From Bacteroidota bacterium (GTDB lineage Bacteria; Bacteroidota; Bacteroidia; Bacteroidales; Bacteroidaceae): 64,000 nucleotides of DNA. The stretch spans positions 113,485-177,484 of the forward strand of contig JAFABV010000080.1 of the NCBI GenBank assembly GCA_023425865.1. The letters are read 5' to 3'. This document shows, one piece after another, positions 50,571 through 58,382 of the stretch. The notes under the pieces are model-generated. The model worked only from the letters and a program-made list of their open reading frames with translations. It searched no databases and had not been told where the DNA came from. The position numbers were made by a program, and so were the translations under genes. The number at the start of each line of letters is the position of its first letter. Position 1 is the stretch's first letter.

Positions 50571-52655
50571 TTACAGTTCCACGAGGATGTTTGCGCCAAA
50601 GGTAAGTGGCTTGCCTTTCTGGGCATACTGTCCTGAGGACACAAAATAATAACTGAGATAATCAGTAGAAGTGAGGTTCTTGCCCCAGAGTTCCACGGTC
50701 ATGATGCCTTTCTTGAAGGCGGCTTTGGCATTGAGTAGGGCATAAAACTGCTGTGCCTGTGCGTTGCTCTCGTTCCAGTAGAGCTTGCCCATGCCCTGTA
50801 CATCGGCACTGAGGCGGATCACATCGAAAAAGACGTGGGGGTGGATGGTGTAGAGGGCGGCAATGTCCATGGTGTGTCGCGGCACAAGGGGAATCATGTT
50901 GCCCGTGTAGCTCGTCTTGTCATCTTTCCGGTAATCAAGAAAACGGGCGTACGTGTAACCGTAGTTGGCCGTGAGCAGCAGGTCGCGCAGCGGGCGTGCC
51001 GTGAGTGTGAGCTCTACGCCCTTGCTGTCAGAGTGTCCGGCATTGTCAATGACATTGCCCACGGCAGGCACCGTATGACTGATTTGCTGGTTGCGCCAGT
51101 CTATATAAAATAAGGTAAGCTCACCGCTCAGTCGTCCGTCGCGGGTGGCGAGCTTTGTCCCTATCTCGTAGTTCCAGTTGTACTCAGGGTCATAACTTCG
51201 CTCGTCGTCAGTCTGGAAAGTCTGGTTGAAGGCCCCAGCCTTGTAGCCTCGGGTGATATTGGCAAAGACCTGGTTCCGGGGTTTGAAGACATACTGCAGT
51301 CCAAACTTGGGAATGAGTTGCAGGAAGTGTAGTGAGGAAGAGAAGTCTTTGAGGTGAGTCAGTGTGCCGTCGGTGAGTGTCACCTGGTCGCGACTGTAGC
51401 TGATCTTGCTGTGCTCGTAGTCGAGGCGCAGTCCCGCGGTGGCAGAGAGCCCAGCCCATAGGTTATATGACAGTTGGGCGAAGGCAGCCGCTCCCTGTGT
51501 CGGGGTGCTGTAGTGCGCGGGCTGCATGAAGCCCCTCGCGAAGTAACTTGTGGCCTGGTCCTGATGGGCGGTCTGGGCAAACCCGTTGGCTCCGGCAATC
51601 CACTGAAACCTGCTCTCGTTCTCTGATTTCAGCACAATCTCTTGGTTCCAGGTGTTCTGTGTCACGCCGTTGGTCACGAAGTAGGTGTCGGCAGACGTAA
51701 AATCCTGGTCAAGACTTTGGTTGTCATGGATGTGCTGAAAGGTGGTCTGGCTGTTGATGCTAAACCCGTTGCCCATGTAGTGCGCCATAAGTCCGGTGGT
51801 GGAAATGGTGCGAATATATCCGCAGGCCCTGTTGTAGCTGATGTCTTGCGGCTGCTGCGTATCCTTGTCAACGGGGGCATAAGGGTAGCCTCCCTGGTTG
51901 GTATAGTCGAGTTGGGTGGTGAGGCGCAGTTTCCAGCGGTCGGTGGGATTATAGTAAAAGCTCAGTTTGCCACCTGCCGCATCGAGCTTGTCGGCCTTTT
52001 TGTCTAAGTAAACATTGTCAAAATAGCCATTGTTGTGGTGGTAATAGCCGCCAACGTTGAAGCCCACCTTGTGCGACAGGCGAGTGTAGTTGGAGAATTG
52101 GGCCACAATGTCGTTATAGTTACCATAGCCCAGTTTCACCTTTGTACCTTGATAGTCGAAGGGGTTGAGGGTGTGTACGCTGATTACACCGCCGATGGTG
52201 TTGCGGCCGTAAAGGGTTCCCTGCGGGCCACGAAACACTTCTACAGCCATGACGTCGAGCATGTCGGTGTTGAACGCAGAGGTCTCAAAACGGGGCATAC
52301 CGTCGATGTAGAAGCCCACGGCAGTACCTTTAATCTTCGACATGACACCACGGATGGCAATGGGGGTGGTCTGTCGAGAACCGTATTCAGGGATGAAGAG
52401 GTTAGGCATCAGCGCCGAGAGACTGGTGATGTCGGTTACTCCCCAGGCGTTAATCTGTGTCTGGCTGATGGTCGATACCGACGCAGGCGTGAGATTATGC
52501 CGGTTGGTCTTGTAGCTCGTGACAACTACTTCGTCGAGATTGTGGTGTTGAAAGATGCTGTCAGCCTCCGCTGCCTTTGTGTTTGTAGGTACGCTGATAG
52601 TGAGTATCCCCATGAAGAAGAGAACACCCAGTTGTTGATTCATCATCTGCTTCAT
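50571..52655 (-). CDS. TonB-dependent outer-membrane receptor, probably for porphyrin/iron complexes
   Basis: A 694-residue receptor with a signal peptide (about 1-29, ending TKAAEA). The TonB box is LDEVVVTSYK, the plug domain runs to about 165 (SLSALMPNLFIPEYG, VEVFRGPQGTLYGRNTIGG), and a 22-strand barrel ends in ANILVEL. It lacks the N-terminal carboxypeptidase-like extension of SusC-type transporters, which points to iron, haem or a vitamin rather than glycans. It heads an operon with hemN, hemG and an MFS gene, so uptake of porphyrin precursors or haem is the best guess. The start is the ATG after the promoter box. A TTG further up overlaps that box. Confidence 0.88.
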   Translation of the reverse strand: MKQMMNQQLGVLFFMGILTISVPTNTKAAEADSIFQHHNLDEVVVTSYKTNRHNLTPASVSTISQTQINAWGVTDITSLSALMPNLFIPEYGSRQTTPIAIRGVMSKIKGTAVGFYIDGMPRFETSAFNTDMLDVMAVEVFRGPQGTLYGRNTIGGVISVHTLNPFDYQGTKVKLGYGNYNDIVAQFSNYTRLSHKVGFNVGGYYHHNNGYFDNVYLDKKADKLDAAGGKLSFYYNPTDRWKLRLTTQLDYTNQGGYPYAPVDKDTQQPQDISYNRACGYIRTISTTGLMAHYMGNGFSINSQTTFQHIHDNQSLDQDFTSADTYFVTNGVTQNTWNQEIVLKSENESRFQWIAGANGFAQTAHQDQATSYFARGFMQPAHYSTPTQGAAAFAQLSYNLWAGLSATAGLRLDYEHSKISYSRDQVTLTDGTLTHLKDFSSSLHFLQLIPKFGLQYVFKPRNQVFANITRGYKAGAFNQTFQTDDERSYDPEYNWNYEIGTKLATRDGRLSGELTLFYIDWRNQQISHTVPAVGNVIDNAGHSDSKGVELTLTARPLRDLLLTANYGYTYARFLDYRKDDKTSYTGNMIPLVPRHTMDIAALYTIHPHVFFDVIRLSADVQGMGKLYWNESNAQAQQFYALLNAKAAFKKGIMTVELWGKNLTSTDYLSYYFVSSGQYAQKGKPLTFGANILVEL

Positions 52656-52670
52656 ATTTTTTGTACCCTG

Positions 52671-52701
52671 CAAAAGTACAGAGTTTTCCTTACTCCTGCA
52701 A
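52671..52701 (-). promoter_or_regulatory. promoter of the receptor-hemN-hemG operon
   Basis: On the minus strand TTG (complement of 52699-52701), 20 bases, then TACTTTTG (complement of 52671-52678). The leader is only about 9 bases. No Fur-box-like palindrome was recognised nearby. Confidence 0.65.
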
Positions 52702-52814
52702 TCCTACTTTATGAGGATTTAGGGCATAGCTGGCGGTGGTAAGCAAGACTCCAGGCCGTTGGGTGGGTACATCGGCGTATGTGAACAGCTATCCGCGAGA
52801 CGCGTCGCTGGTCG

Positions 52815-54023
52815 CTAAAGGTCGTCGAAGCTGACCTCTTTCTCCACCGGGGTCACTTTTACCGCTTTGCTCGACCATCTGTCGGCATGGGCTTGCGAGC
52901 TTTTCGAGAGGTGCCCGTTGATGTATTTCTCCATGATAAGCGCGGCGATGGGTGCGGCCAGGTCGGCGCCAAAGCCCCCGTTTTCTATATATACGCTTAC
53001 GGCAATGCGCGGTTTGTCCATCGGCGCGAAGCCCATGAAGATAGAGTGGTCTTTGCCGTGGTTTTCCGCGGTGCCCGTCTTACCGCATATTTTATAGTCT
53101 TTGGTGTTGATGGACGCACAAGTGCCGTTGACCACCGCGGCATGCATACCCTTGATGACCATATCGAAGGCCTCGGGTTTGGCGATGCTCTTGTGACGCA
53201 CGGTGTATTTTTCGGGCAATGGATTCGAGGGCGTGCCGGCATGAATATGCGGCGTGATGTAGTATCCGCGATTGGCGATGATGGCCGCGAGGTTGCAGAG
53301 TTGCAGGGGTGTAGTGGTCACCTCTCCCTGTCCCATGCCCACCCACATGATCGACGTGCCATTCCAGTTGCCCTTGAAATGACTCTTCAGCGACGCAGAG
53401 TCGGGCAGCACGCCGCCGGCCTCACCGGGGATGTCTACGCCAAGAGGCTTGCCCAATCCCATGCTCCTCATGTATTCGTTCCAACGTGTGATGGTGCGGT
53501 TGCGTGTAGGGTAGAGTTTGCGGTTGTCGATAAACTCCTGGAATGTCTTGCAGAAATACGAATTGCACGACTGCGCGATGGCCTGTTCGAGTGCCAGTGG
53601 GGTCTTGTGCGGGTGGCATCCGATGTGTATCTTATCGTACCAAAAGCCTTTTTTGCAGGGGTATGTAGTCTCAGGCGTTAGTGCCCCCTCAGACATCAAT
53701 GCAAGGGTCTGTGCCACCTTGAAGGTTGAGCCGGGCGAATATTCCATGGCTATGGCGCGATTGATGCCGTCGTTGATGCGCTCTTTGTTGACCATGGCCA
53801 GTATCTTGCCGGTAGAGGGCTCTATGACCACAATGCTGCCTTGCTTGTTGTCGAGCAGTTTTTCGCCGAGCTGTTGCAGCTCTTGGTCTATGGTAAGGCT
53901 GTCGTCCGACTGCTTGAGAGATGTTATGGTAGCAGTAGGCATCGAAGCAAGAAATTGTCCACGCGACAATTGTAAGGAGAAGAACAATAACGCTATTGTT
54001 CCGATCAAGTACGTAATCCTCAT
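52815..54023 (-). CDS. short penicillin-binding protein (transpeptidase domain only)
   Basis: A 402-residue PBP with one N-terminal membrane anchor or signal (MRITYLIGTIALLFFSLQLS) and a single transpeptidase domain. The three active-site motifs are intact: SxxK at Ser99-Lys102 (PGSTFKVA), SCN at 152-154, and KTG at 315-317 (CGKTGTAE). The large N-terminal dimerisation/pedestal domain of class B PBPs such as PBP2 and PBP3 is missing. The start at the ATG 54023 is downstream of the promoter box, whereas the longer frame begins upstream of it. It is divergent from an M15 peptidase gene. The role could be specialised cross-linking, or beta-lactam binding. Confidence 0.88.
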   Translation of the reverse strand: MRITYLIGTIALLFFSLQLSRGQFLASMPTATITSLKQSDDSLTIDQELQQLGEKLLDNKQGSIVVIEPSTGKILAMVNKERINDGINRAIAMEYSPGSTFKVAQTLALMSEGALTPETTYPCKKGFWYDKIHIGCHPHKTPLALEQAIAQSCNSYFCKTFQEFIDNRKLYPTRNRTITRWNEYMRSMGLGKPLGVDIPGEAGGVLPDSASLKSHFKGNWNGTSIMWVGMGQGEVTTTPLQLCNLAAIIANRGYYITPHIHAGTPSNPLPEKYTVRHKSIAKPEAFDMVIKGMHAAVVNGTCASINTKDYKICGKTGTAENHGKDHSIFMGFAPMDKPRIAVSVYIENGGFGADLAAPIAALIMEKYINGHLSKSSQAHADRWSSKAVKVTPVEKEVSFDDL

Positions 54024-54049
54024 TTTTATAACTCTGTAATAAATCAGTG

Positions 54050-54057
54050 CAAAGATA
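54050..54057 (-). promoter_or_regulatory. -7 box of the short PBP gene
   Basis: The minus strand reads TATCTTTG, 26 bases before the ATG. Its -33 element would fall in the divergent M15 promoter region and is not evident. Confidence 0.6.
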
Positions 54058-54079
54058 CTAATATATTTTGAATATTTTC

Positions 54080-54087
54080 TAATTTTG
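54080..54087 (+). promoter_or_regulatory. -7 box directly before the M15 peptidase gene
   Basis: TAATTTTG is followed by 8 bases (TGCTCGAA) and then ATG, so the mRNA is probably leaderless or nearly so. Confidence 0.55.
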
Positions 54088-54095
54088 TGCTCGAA

Positions 54096-54818
54096 ATGAA
54101 ACATACCGTACTGCTCGTAGCGTTTATGGCTACAGTTTTATCCTCTCTGTCGCAGTCTGCCGCTAAGGTTGCGTCGCCGGCTTCCACATGGTCTGCCGGT
54201 ACCATCGTCGACGTCCAGACGCTGACCGACGCCTACGTGTCGCGTAGCTTCTCGTCAGAACCTCTGCCCGACGCGGTGTTCAAGCGCATGCAAGGCAAGT
54301 CTTATCCCCAAGGCTGTTTGGTGCCGCGTGCCGACCTCCGCTATGTCAAGGTGTTGCATTACGACCGCGATGGTAAGGTGCGCAGGGGCGAGCTGGTATG
54401 CAACAAGCTCATCGCTCCCGACCTGCTGGCCATCTTCAAGGAACTCTATCGCCAGCGCTATGCCATCCAGAGCGTCAGGTTGATAGATGATTTTGACGCA
54501 GACGACGAGCGCTCTATGCGTGCCAATAACTCCAGCGCGTTCTGTTACCGGCAGATCAAGGGACAGAAACGGCTGTCGAAACATGCCCAGGGGTTGGCGG
54601 TAGACATCAATCCGCTCTACAATCCCTGCTGGCGACGCTCGAAGAGTGGGAAGATAACCATACAGCCGGCCAATGCCGCCAAGTATTGCGACCGTAAGGC
54701 TACTTTCCCCTATAAGATCGACCGCAATGACCTGCTCTATCGCCTTTTTGTGCAGCACGGCTTCGTGTGGGGAGGGGCATGGGCATCGGTGAAAGACTAT
54801 CAGCACTTTGAGAAGTGA
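54096..54818 (+). CDS. secreted M15 family peptidase (D-Ala-D-Ala carboxypeptidase/endopeptidase-like)
   Basis: A 240-residue protein with a signal peptide (MKHTVLLVAFMATVLSSLSQSA). The zinc site is of M15 type: SKHAQGLAVDIN gives the HxxxxxxD pair, and DYQHFEK at the C-terminus gives the last His. The intervening Asn/Pro/Cys-rich loop (PLYNPCW) is common in the M15_4 subfamily. It should trim cell-wall peptides in the periplasm, which suits its divergent pairing with the short PBP. The GTG reading 3 codons upstream overlaps the promoter box and is rejected. Confidence 0.88.
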   Translation: MKHTVLLVAFMATVLSSLSQSAAKVASPASTWSAGTIVDVQTLTDAYVSRSFSSEPLPDAVFKRMQGKSYPQGCLVPRADLRYVKVLHYDRDGKVRRGELVCNKLIAPDLLAIFKELYRQRYAIQSVRLIDDFDADDERSMRANNSSAFCYRQIKGQKRLSKHAQGLAVDINPLYNPCWRRSKSGKITIQPANAAKYCDRKATFPYKIDRNDLLYRLFVQHGFVWGGAWASVKDYQHFEK

Positions 54819-55194
54819 GCCGCGCTTGCGCGGGGGATCAGCAATACAGGAGGGGTTGCCATGCCGGCAGTCCTTGCCTCGCCATGCATACCGCCTAAGC
54901 GTAGGGCACGGTATGCTATGTTGTCATGTGCGGTGTGGCAAGGTGTAAGTTTGTTTGTGCGTTTGTTTTCTGCGGTGTGGTATTCTGTTTGCTTTTGGTG
55001 TTAAACTGTGATTTCATGTTGGTATTTTCTTTCCAAAGTGAAAGTTACGGTTGATTAATGTCAACAAATGATAGAAATTTGTCGATAATAGTTATCTTTT
55101 TGGTCATTTTCGTTGTTTGTTTAGAATAAAGTGTTTATTTTTGCGCTCTAAAACTAACAATTAGGTATAATTATTAAAACAGATTTGAACATTT
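54819..55194 (+). other. intergenic region upstream of amt
   Basis: It holds a perfect 8-bp inverted repeat, GCATACCG (54886-54893) and CGGTATGC (54909-54916), with an inner CCTA/TAGG pair. This is perhaps a terminator for the M15 gene, though without a T-run. It also holds the amt promoter at 55113-55143. The rest is AT-rich, and no gene was recognised. Confidence 0.6.
55113..55143 (+). promoter_or_regulatory. promoter of amt
   Basis: TTG (55113-55115), 20 bases, then TATTTTTG (55136-55143). The leader is about 45 bases. Confidence 0.65.
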
Positions 55195-56595
55195 ATGAAA
55201 GTGAAAAAGCGTTGGGTTTTCCTTATGTTGGGCATGGTGATTGTTGCTATCGCTGGTTTGTTTACGGGTGAACCGTCATTCGAGTGTGACTTTTCAAAGA
55301 TCAGTGGAGCAGATATAGCGTGGATGATCACCGCCACCATCTTCGTGCTGATGATGACCCCCGGCCTTTCCTTCTTCTATGGCGGCATGGTGGGTGCCAA
55401 GAATGTGATCTCCACCATGCTACAGAGTTTTATCGCCATGGGCGTCATTACTGTGATGTGGGTGGTGTTTGGGTTCAGCCTGTGTTTTGGTAACGACATT
55501 GGCGGAGTCATTGGCGACCCTACCACCTTCTTGATGTTTCAGGGCGTGGGGGCCGAAACCTTTATCTCCAATACCGGAAAACTGGTAGGCGGCGCCACCA
55601 TCCCATTGGCTCTTTTCGCTTTGTTCCAGATGAAATTCGCCATCATTACCCCCTCGCTCATCACGGGTTCGTTTGCCGAGCGTGTGCGTTTTTCGTCATA
55701 CATGTTCTTCATGATGTGGTTCTTTGTGGTAATCTATTGTCCGCTGGCCCATATGACTTGGCATCCTGACGGCCTGTTTTTGAAGTGGGGCGTGGTAGAC
55801 TTTGCCGGAGGTATCGTGGTTCATGCCTCCTCGGGTGTCGCGGCTTTGGCTGGCGCGCTGTTTCTTGGGCGGCGTTCGGCCACAACCAAGAACTCAGAGC
55901 CGGCCAACATCCCCTTCGTGCTTCTTGGCGCCGCCATGTTGTGGTTAGGCTGGTTTGGTTTCAACGCCGGCAGTTCGCTGCATGCCGATGGCGTTGCCGT
56001 GAAGGCCTTTCTCAATACCACGACGGCCTCTGCCACTGCCATGATGACATGGATATTCTTCGACTGTCTGCGTGGCCGCAAACCCTCTGCCATGGGCGCG
56101 GCCGTAGGCTGTGTGGTGGGATTGGTGGCTTGTACGCCCTCTGCCGGATATGTGACGGTGGGGCAGACCATCTTCATAGCCTTCGTGGTGACCATTATTT
56201 GCAACATTGCCGTGTACTGGCGCAGTCAGTCGCGCATCGACGATGCCCTCGACGTGTTTCCCACCCATGGCACCGGCGGTATTTTCGGCACGGTGATGAC
56301 CGGCATCTTCATTCAAGACGGTCTCATCTCTGGCACCTCAGAAGGCGTGGTGGTTTTTCTCTATCACCTGTTGGCCGTGCTCATCGTGGCGGTATATACC
56401 TTCGGCATGAGCTACCTGGGCTATTGGCTCATCGACCGGTTCCTGCCCATGCGAGTGTCGTTAGCCAGCGAGCGTGTAGGCCTCGACCTCAGTCAGCACG
56501 ACGAGCACTATGGCCTGGCACACATCGGCGAGCGTGAGTTGGCTGAGTATGAGGAGCATATCCGCGTGAAGAACGCTACGGCAAAATCATGGTAA
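55195..56595 (+). CDS. amt: ammonium transporter
   Basis: Amt/Mep/Rh-family channel for ammonium. The 466 residues have about 11 membrane helices. Family signatures include MTPGLSFFYGGMV near 57-69, LITGSFAERVRFS, AHMTWHPDGLFLKWG with the conserved Asp region, DFAGGIVVHASSG with the first pore His, and FPTHGTGGIFGT with the second. A short C-terminal tail follows. An N-terminal hydrophobic stretch (FLMLGMVIVAIAGLF) may be a signal or an extra helix. No glnK (P-II) gene follows, unlike the common amt-glnK pair. Confidence 0.95.
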   Translation: MKVKKRWVFLMLGMVIVAIAGLFTGEPSFECDFSKISGADIAWMITATIFVLMMTPGLSFFYGGMVGAKNVISTMLQSFIAMGVITVMWVVFGFSLCFGNDIGGVIGDPTTFLMFQGVGAETFISNTGKLVGGATIPLALFALFQMKFAIITPSLITGSFAERVRFSSYMFFMMWFFVVIYCPLAHMTWHPDGLFLKWGVVDFAGGIVVHASSGVAALAGALFLGRRSATTKNSEPANIPFVLLGAAMLWLGWFGFNAGSSLHADGVAVKAFLNTTTASATAMMTWIFFDCLRGRKPSAMGAAVGCVVGLVACTPSAGYVTVGQTIFIAFVVTIICNIAVYWRSQSRIDDALDVFPTHGTGGIFGTVMTGIFIQDGLISGTSEGVVVFLYHLLAVLIVAVYTFGMSYLGYWLIDRFLPMRVSLASERVGLDLSQHDEHYGLAHIGERELAEYEEHIRVKNATAKSW

Positions 56596-56642
56596 CTGAT
56601 GGCGGCAGACGGCAAACTCTGCCCCGATACAAATATAAAACA

Positions 56643-56674
56643 GCGTGGAGTCACTTGTGATAGTGGCTCCACGC
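56643..56674 (+). terminator. probable terminator of amt
   Basis: GCGTGGAGTCAC (56643-56654) pairs with GTGGCTCCACGC (56663-56674), 12 bp with one wobble and an 8-base loop, 47 bases after the amt stop. Only a weak T stretch follows. Confidence 0.7.
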
Positions 56675-56753
56675 CGTGGTTTATACGATGCCAAAGGGCA
56701 TCGCTTTACGGGTGAGAAGGGCGAGTAGGCGCCATGAGCGGCAGTCGCAGATG

Positions 56754-56845
56754 CGATGGTTCAATATAAAACCATGCCATGATTTAATATAGAACCATCT
56801 GATAGTTTTATACAGAACCATCAGATGCTTCTATATAGAATCATT
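56754..56845. repeat. 23-bp tandem repeat array C (four units)
   Basis: Four 23-bp units lie at 56754-56776, 56777-56799, 56800-56822 and 56823-56845. The first has the clearest dyad, GATGGTT...AACCAT. The last ends in ATT followed by TCG, as in array A. The array lies between the convergent amt and pepD genes. Confidence 0.85.
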
Positions 56846-56916
56846 TCGTCGGCATGTGGGTAACGCATGCCCTGCGGCAGCTCATCACATGGTGAGAAGG
56901 CGCCTCTGGCCATGCC

Positions 56917-58371
56917 TTACTTTACGGGAATCTCTTCGAGCGCCTGTACCAGCAGGTTCCAGAAGGGCTCGGCCGTGGCAATCTCAAAACGCTCGGTAGC
57001 CGTGTGCGGACTGCGAATGGTGGGGCCGAAGCTCACCACGTCGAGGTGAGGATACTTGCCGAGAATGATCGAGCACTCCAGTCCGGCGTGGTCTACCTGC
57101 ACCACGGCATCCTTGCCCTGTTGCTCCTTGTACACCTTTTGCAGCAGTCGCAGCACCTCGCTGTCGGGGTTGGGGTCCCAGCCACCGTAGCTACCGCCAA
57201 ACTCCACCTTCATGCCAGCCATGTTGAAGCAACTTTCGAGTTGGGTGCAGATATATTCTTTCATGTCCTCCCGGCTCGAGCGGGCCAGCACCTTGAAGGC
57301 AGCCTTGCCCCCTTCGATGTCGATGATGGCGAGGTTAGACGATGTCTCCACCACGTCGGGATATACCGGTATCATGCGCAGCACGCCGTTGTGGCAGGCG
57401 TAGATGGCATCAATGAGGTTGTCTTGTATTTCCACCGGCAGCAGAGTTTCGGGGGCGTCTACTTCCTCAACAAACATCTCTACGTTGTTTTCGATGGTCT
57501 TGAACTCGTCGGCAAGGAGCGCGCGGTGCTGCTCTACCATCTGGCGCAGTGGCTCGATCTGGTCTTTGTCGAGTGCCAGCACCACTTCAGCCTTAAAGGG
57601 TATGGCGTTGCGCATGTTGCCGCCGTGCCACGACACCAGTCGGGCGCTAAGCTCGCTGATGGCCTTGCGCACGAAGCGCACCATCTCCTTGTTGGCATTG
57701 GCGCGACCCACGTGTATCTCAAGACCAGAGTGGCCGCCCTTGAAGCCCTTGAGGGTCACCTTCACGGCAGCCTCCTCGTCGTTTTCGGCCTCGGTGAAAC
57801 CCAAGGTGGCGGTAACGTCGATGCCACCGGCAGAACCAATGACAAACTTGCCCCAGCTCTCAGAGTCGAGGTTCATGAGAATGTCTCCGTGCAGGTCGCC
57901 GGCCACCATCTCGTTGACACCAAACATGCCGGTCTCTTCATCGCGGGTAATGAGTCCCTCGATAGGACCGTGCTTGAGGTCTTTGGCCTCCATGACACCC
58001 ATGATGGCTGCCACGCCTACGCCGTTGTCAGAACCCAGGGTGGTGTTGTTGGCATATACCCATCCGTCTTTGATATGGGTTTCGATGGGGTCGGTCTCGA
58101 AGTTGTGGTTGCTCTCGGGAGCCTTCTGGGGCACCATGTCCATGTGTGACTGCAGGATGACCGTCTTGCGGTTTTCGTATCCCGGCGTAGCGGGCTTGCG
58201 CATGACTACATTGCCGGCAGAGTCGAGGAAGGCCTCGACGCCAGCCTTCTTGGCGAAGTCGAGCAGGAATTGCTGTACTTTCTCCACATGGCCCGAGGGG
58301 CGTGGAATCTGTGTCAGGTCGTCAAAATTCTGCCAGAGGGCAGCGGGGTGTAGGTTACGAATTTCACTCAT
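56917..58371 (-). CDS. pepD: aminoacyl-histidine dipeptidase (M20, PepD)
   Basis: Cytosolic dizinc dipeptidase cutting Xaa-His and other dipeptides. The 484 residues match PepD throughout: QIPRPSGHVEKVQQFL near the start, the metal-site HMDM (His76, Asp78), LGSDNGVG (Asp115), RDEETG (Glu145 catalytic, Glu146), the lid domain FKGGHSGLEIHVGRANAN, and GLECSIILGKYP near the C-terminus. The length is normal. The ATG lies 11 bases after the stop of the flippase-like membrane gene, so the two are probably co-transcribed. Confidence 0.95.
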   Translation of the reverse strand: MSEIRNLHPAALWQNFDDLTQIPRPSGHVEKVQQFLLDFAKKAGVEAFLDSAGNVVMRKPATPGYENRKTVILQSHMDMVPQKAPESNHNFETDPIETHIKDGWVYANNTTLGSDNGVGVAAIMGVMEAKDLKHGPIEGLITRDEETGMFGVNEMVAGDLHGDILMNLDSESWGKFVIGSAGGIDVTATLGFTEAENDEEAAVKVTLKGFKGGHSGLEIHVGRANANKEMVRFVRKAISELSARLVSWHGGNMRNAIPFKAEVVLALDKDQIEPLRQMVEQHRALLADEFKTIENNVEMFVEEVDAPETLLPVEIQDNLIDAIYACHNGVLRMIPVYPDVVETSSNLAIIDIEGGKAAFKVLARSSREDMKEYICTQLESCFNMAGMKVEFGGSYGGWDPNPDSEVLRLLQKVYKEQQGKDAVVQVDHAGLECSIILGKYPHLDVVSFGPTIRSPHTATERFEIATAEPFWNLLVQALEEIPVK

Positions 58372-58382
58372 AGCGTTTCTAT

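Noticed and set aside
50552..50644. Longer HemN start
   Set aside because: It would overlap the receptor gene and adds residues not found in the HemN family.
54024..54104. Longer start of the short PBP
   Set aside because: The upstream codons lie at or before the promoter box (54050-54057), so they are not in the mRNA.
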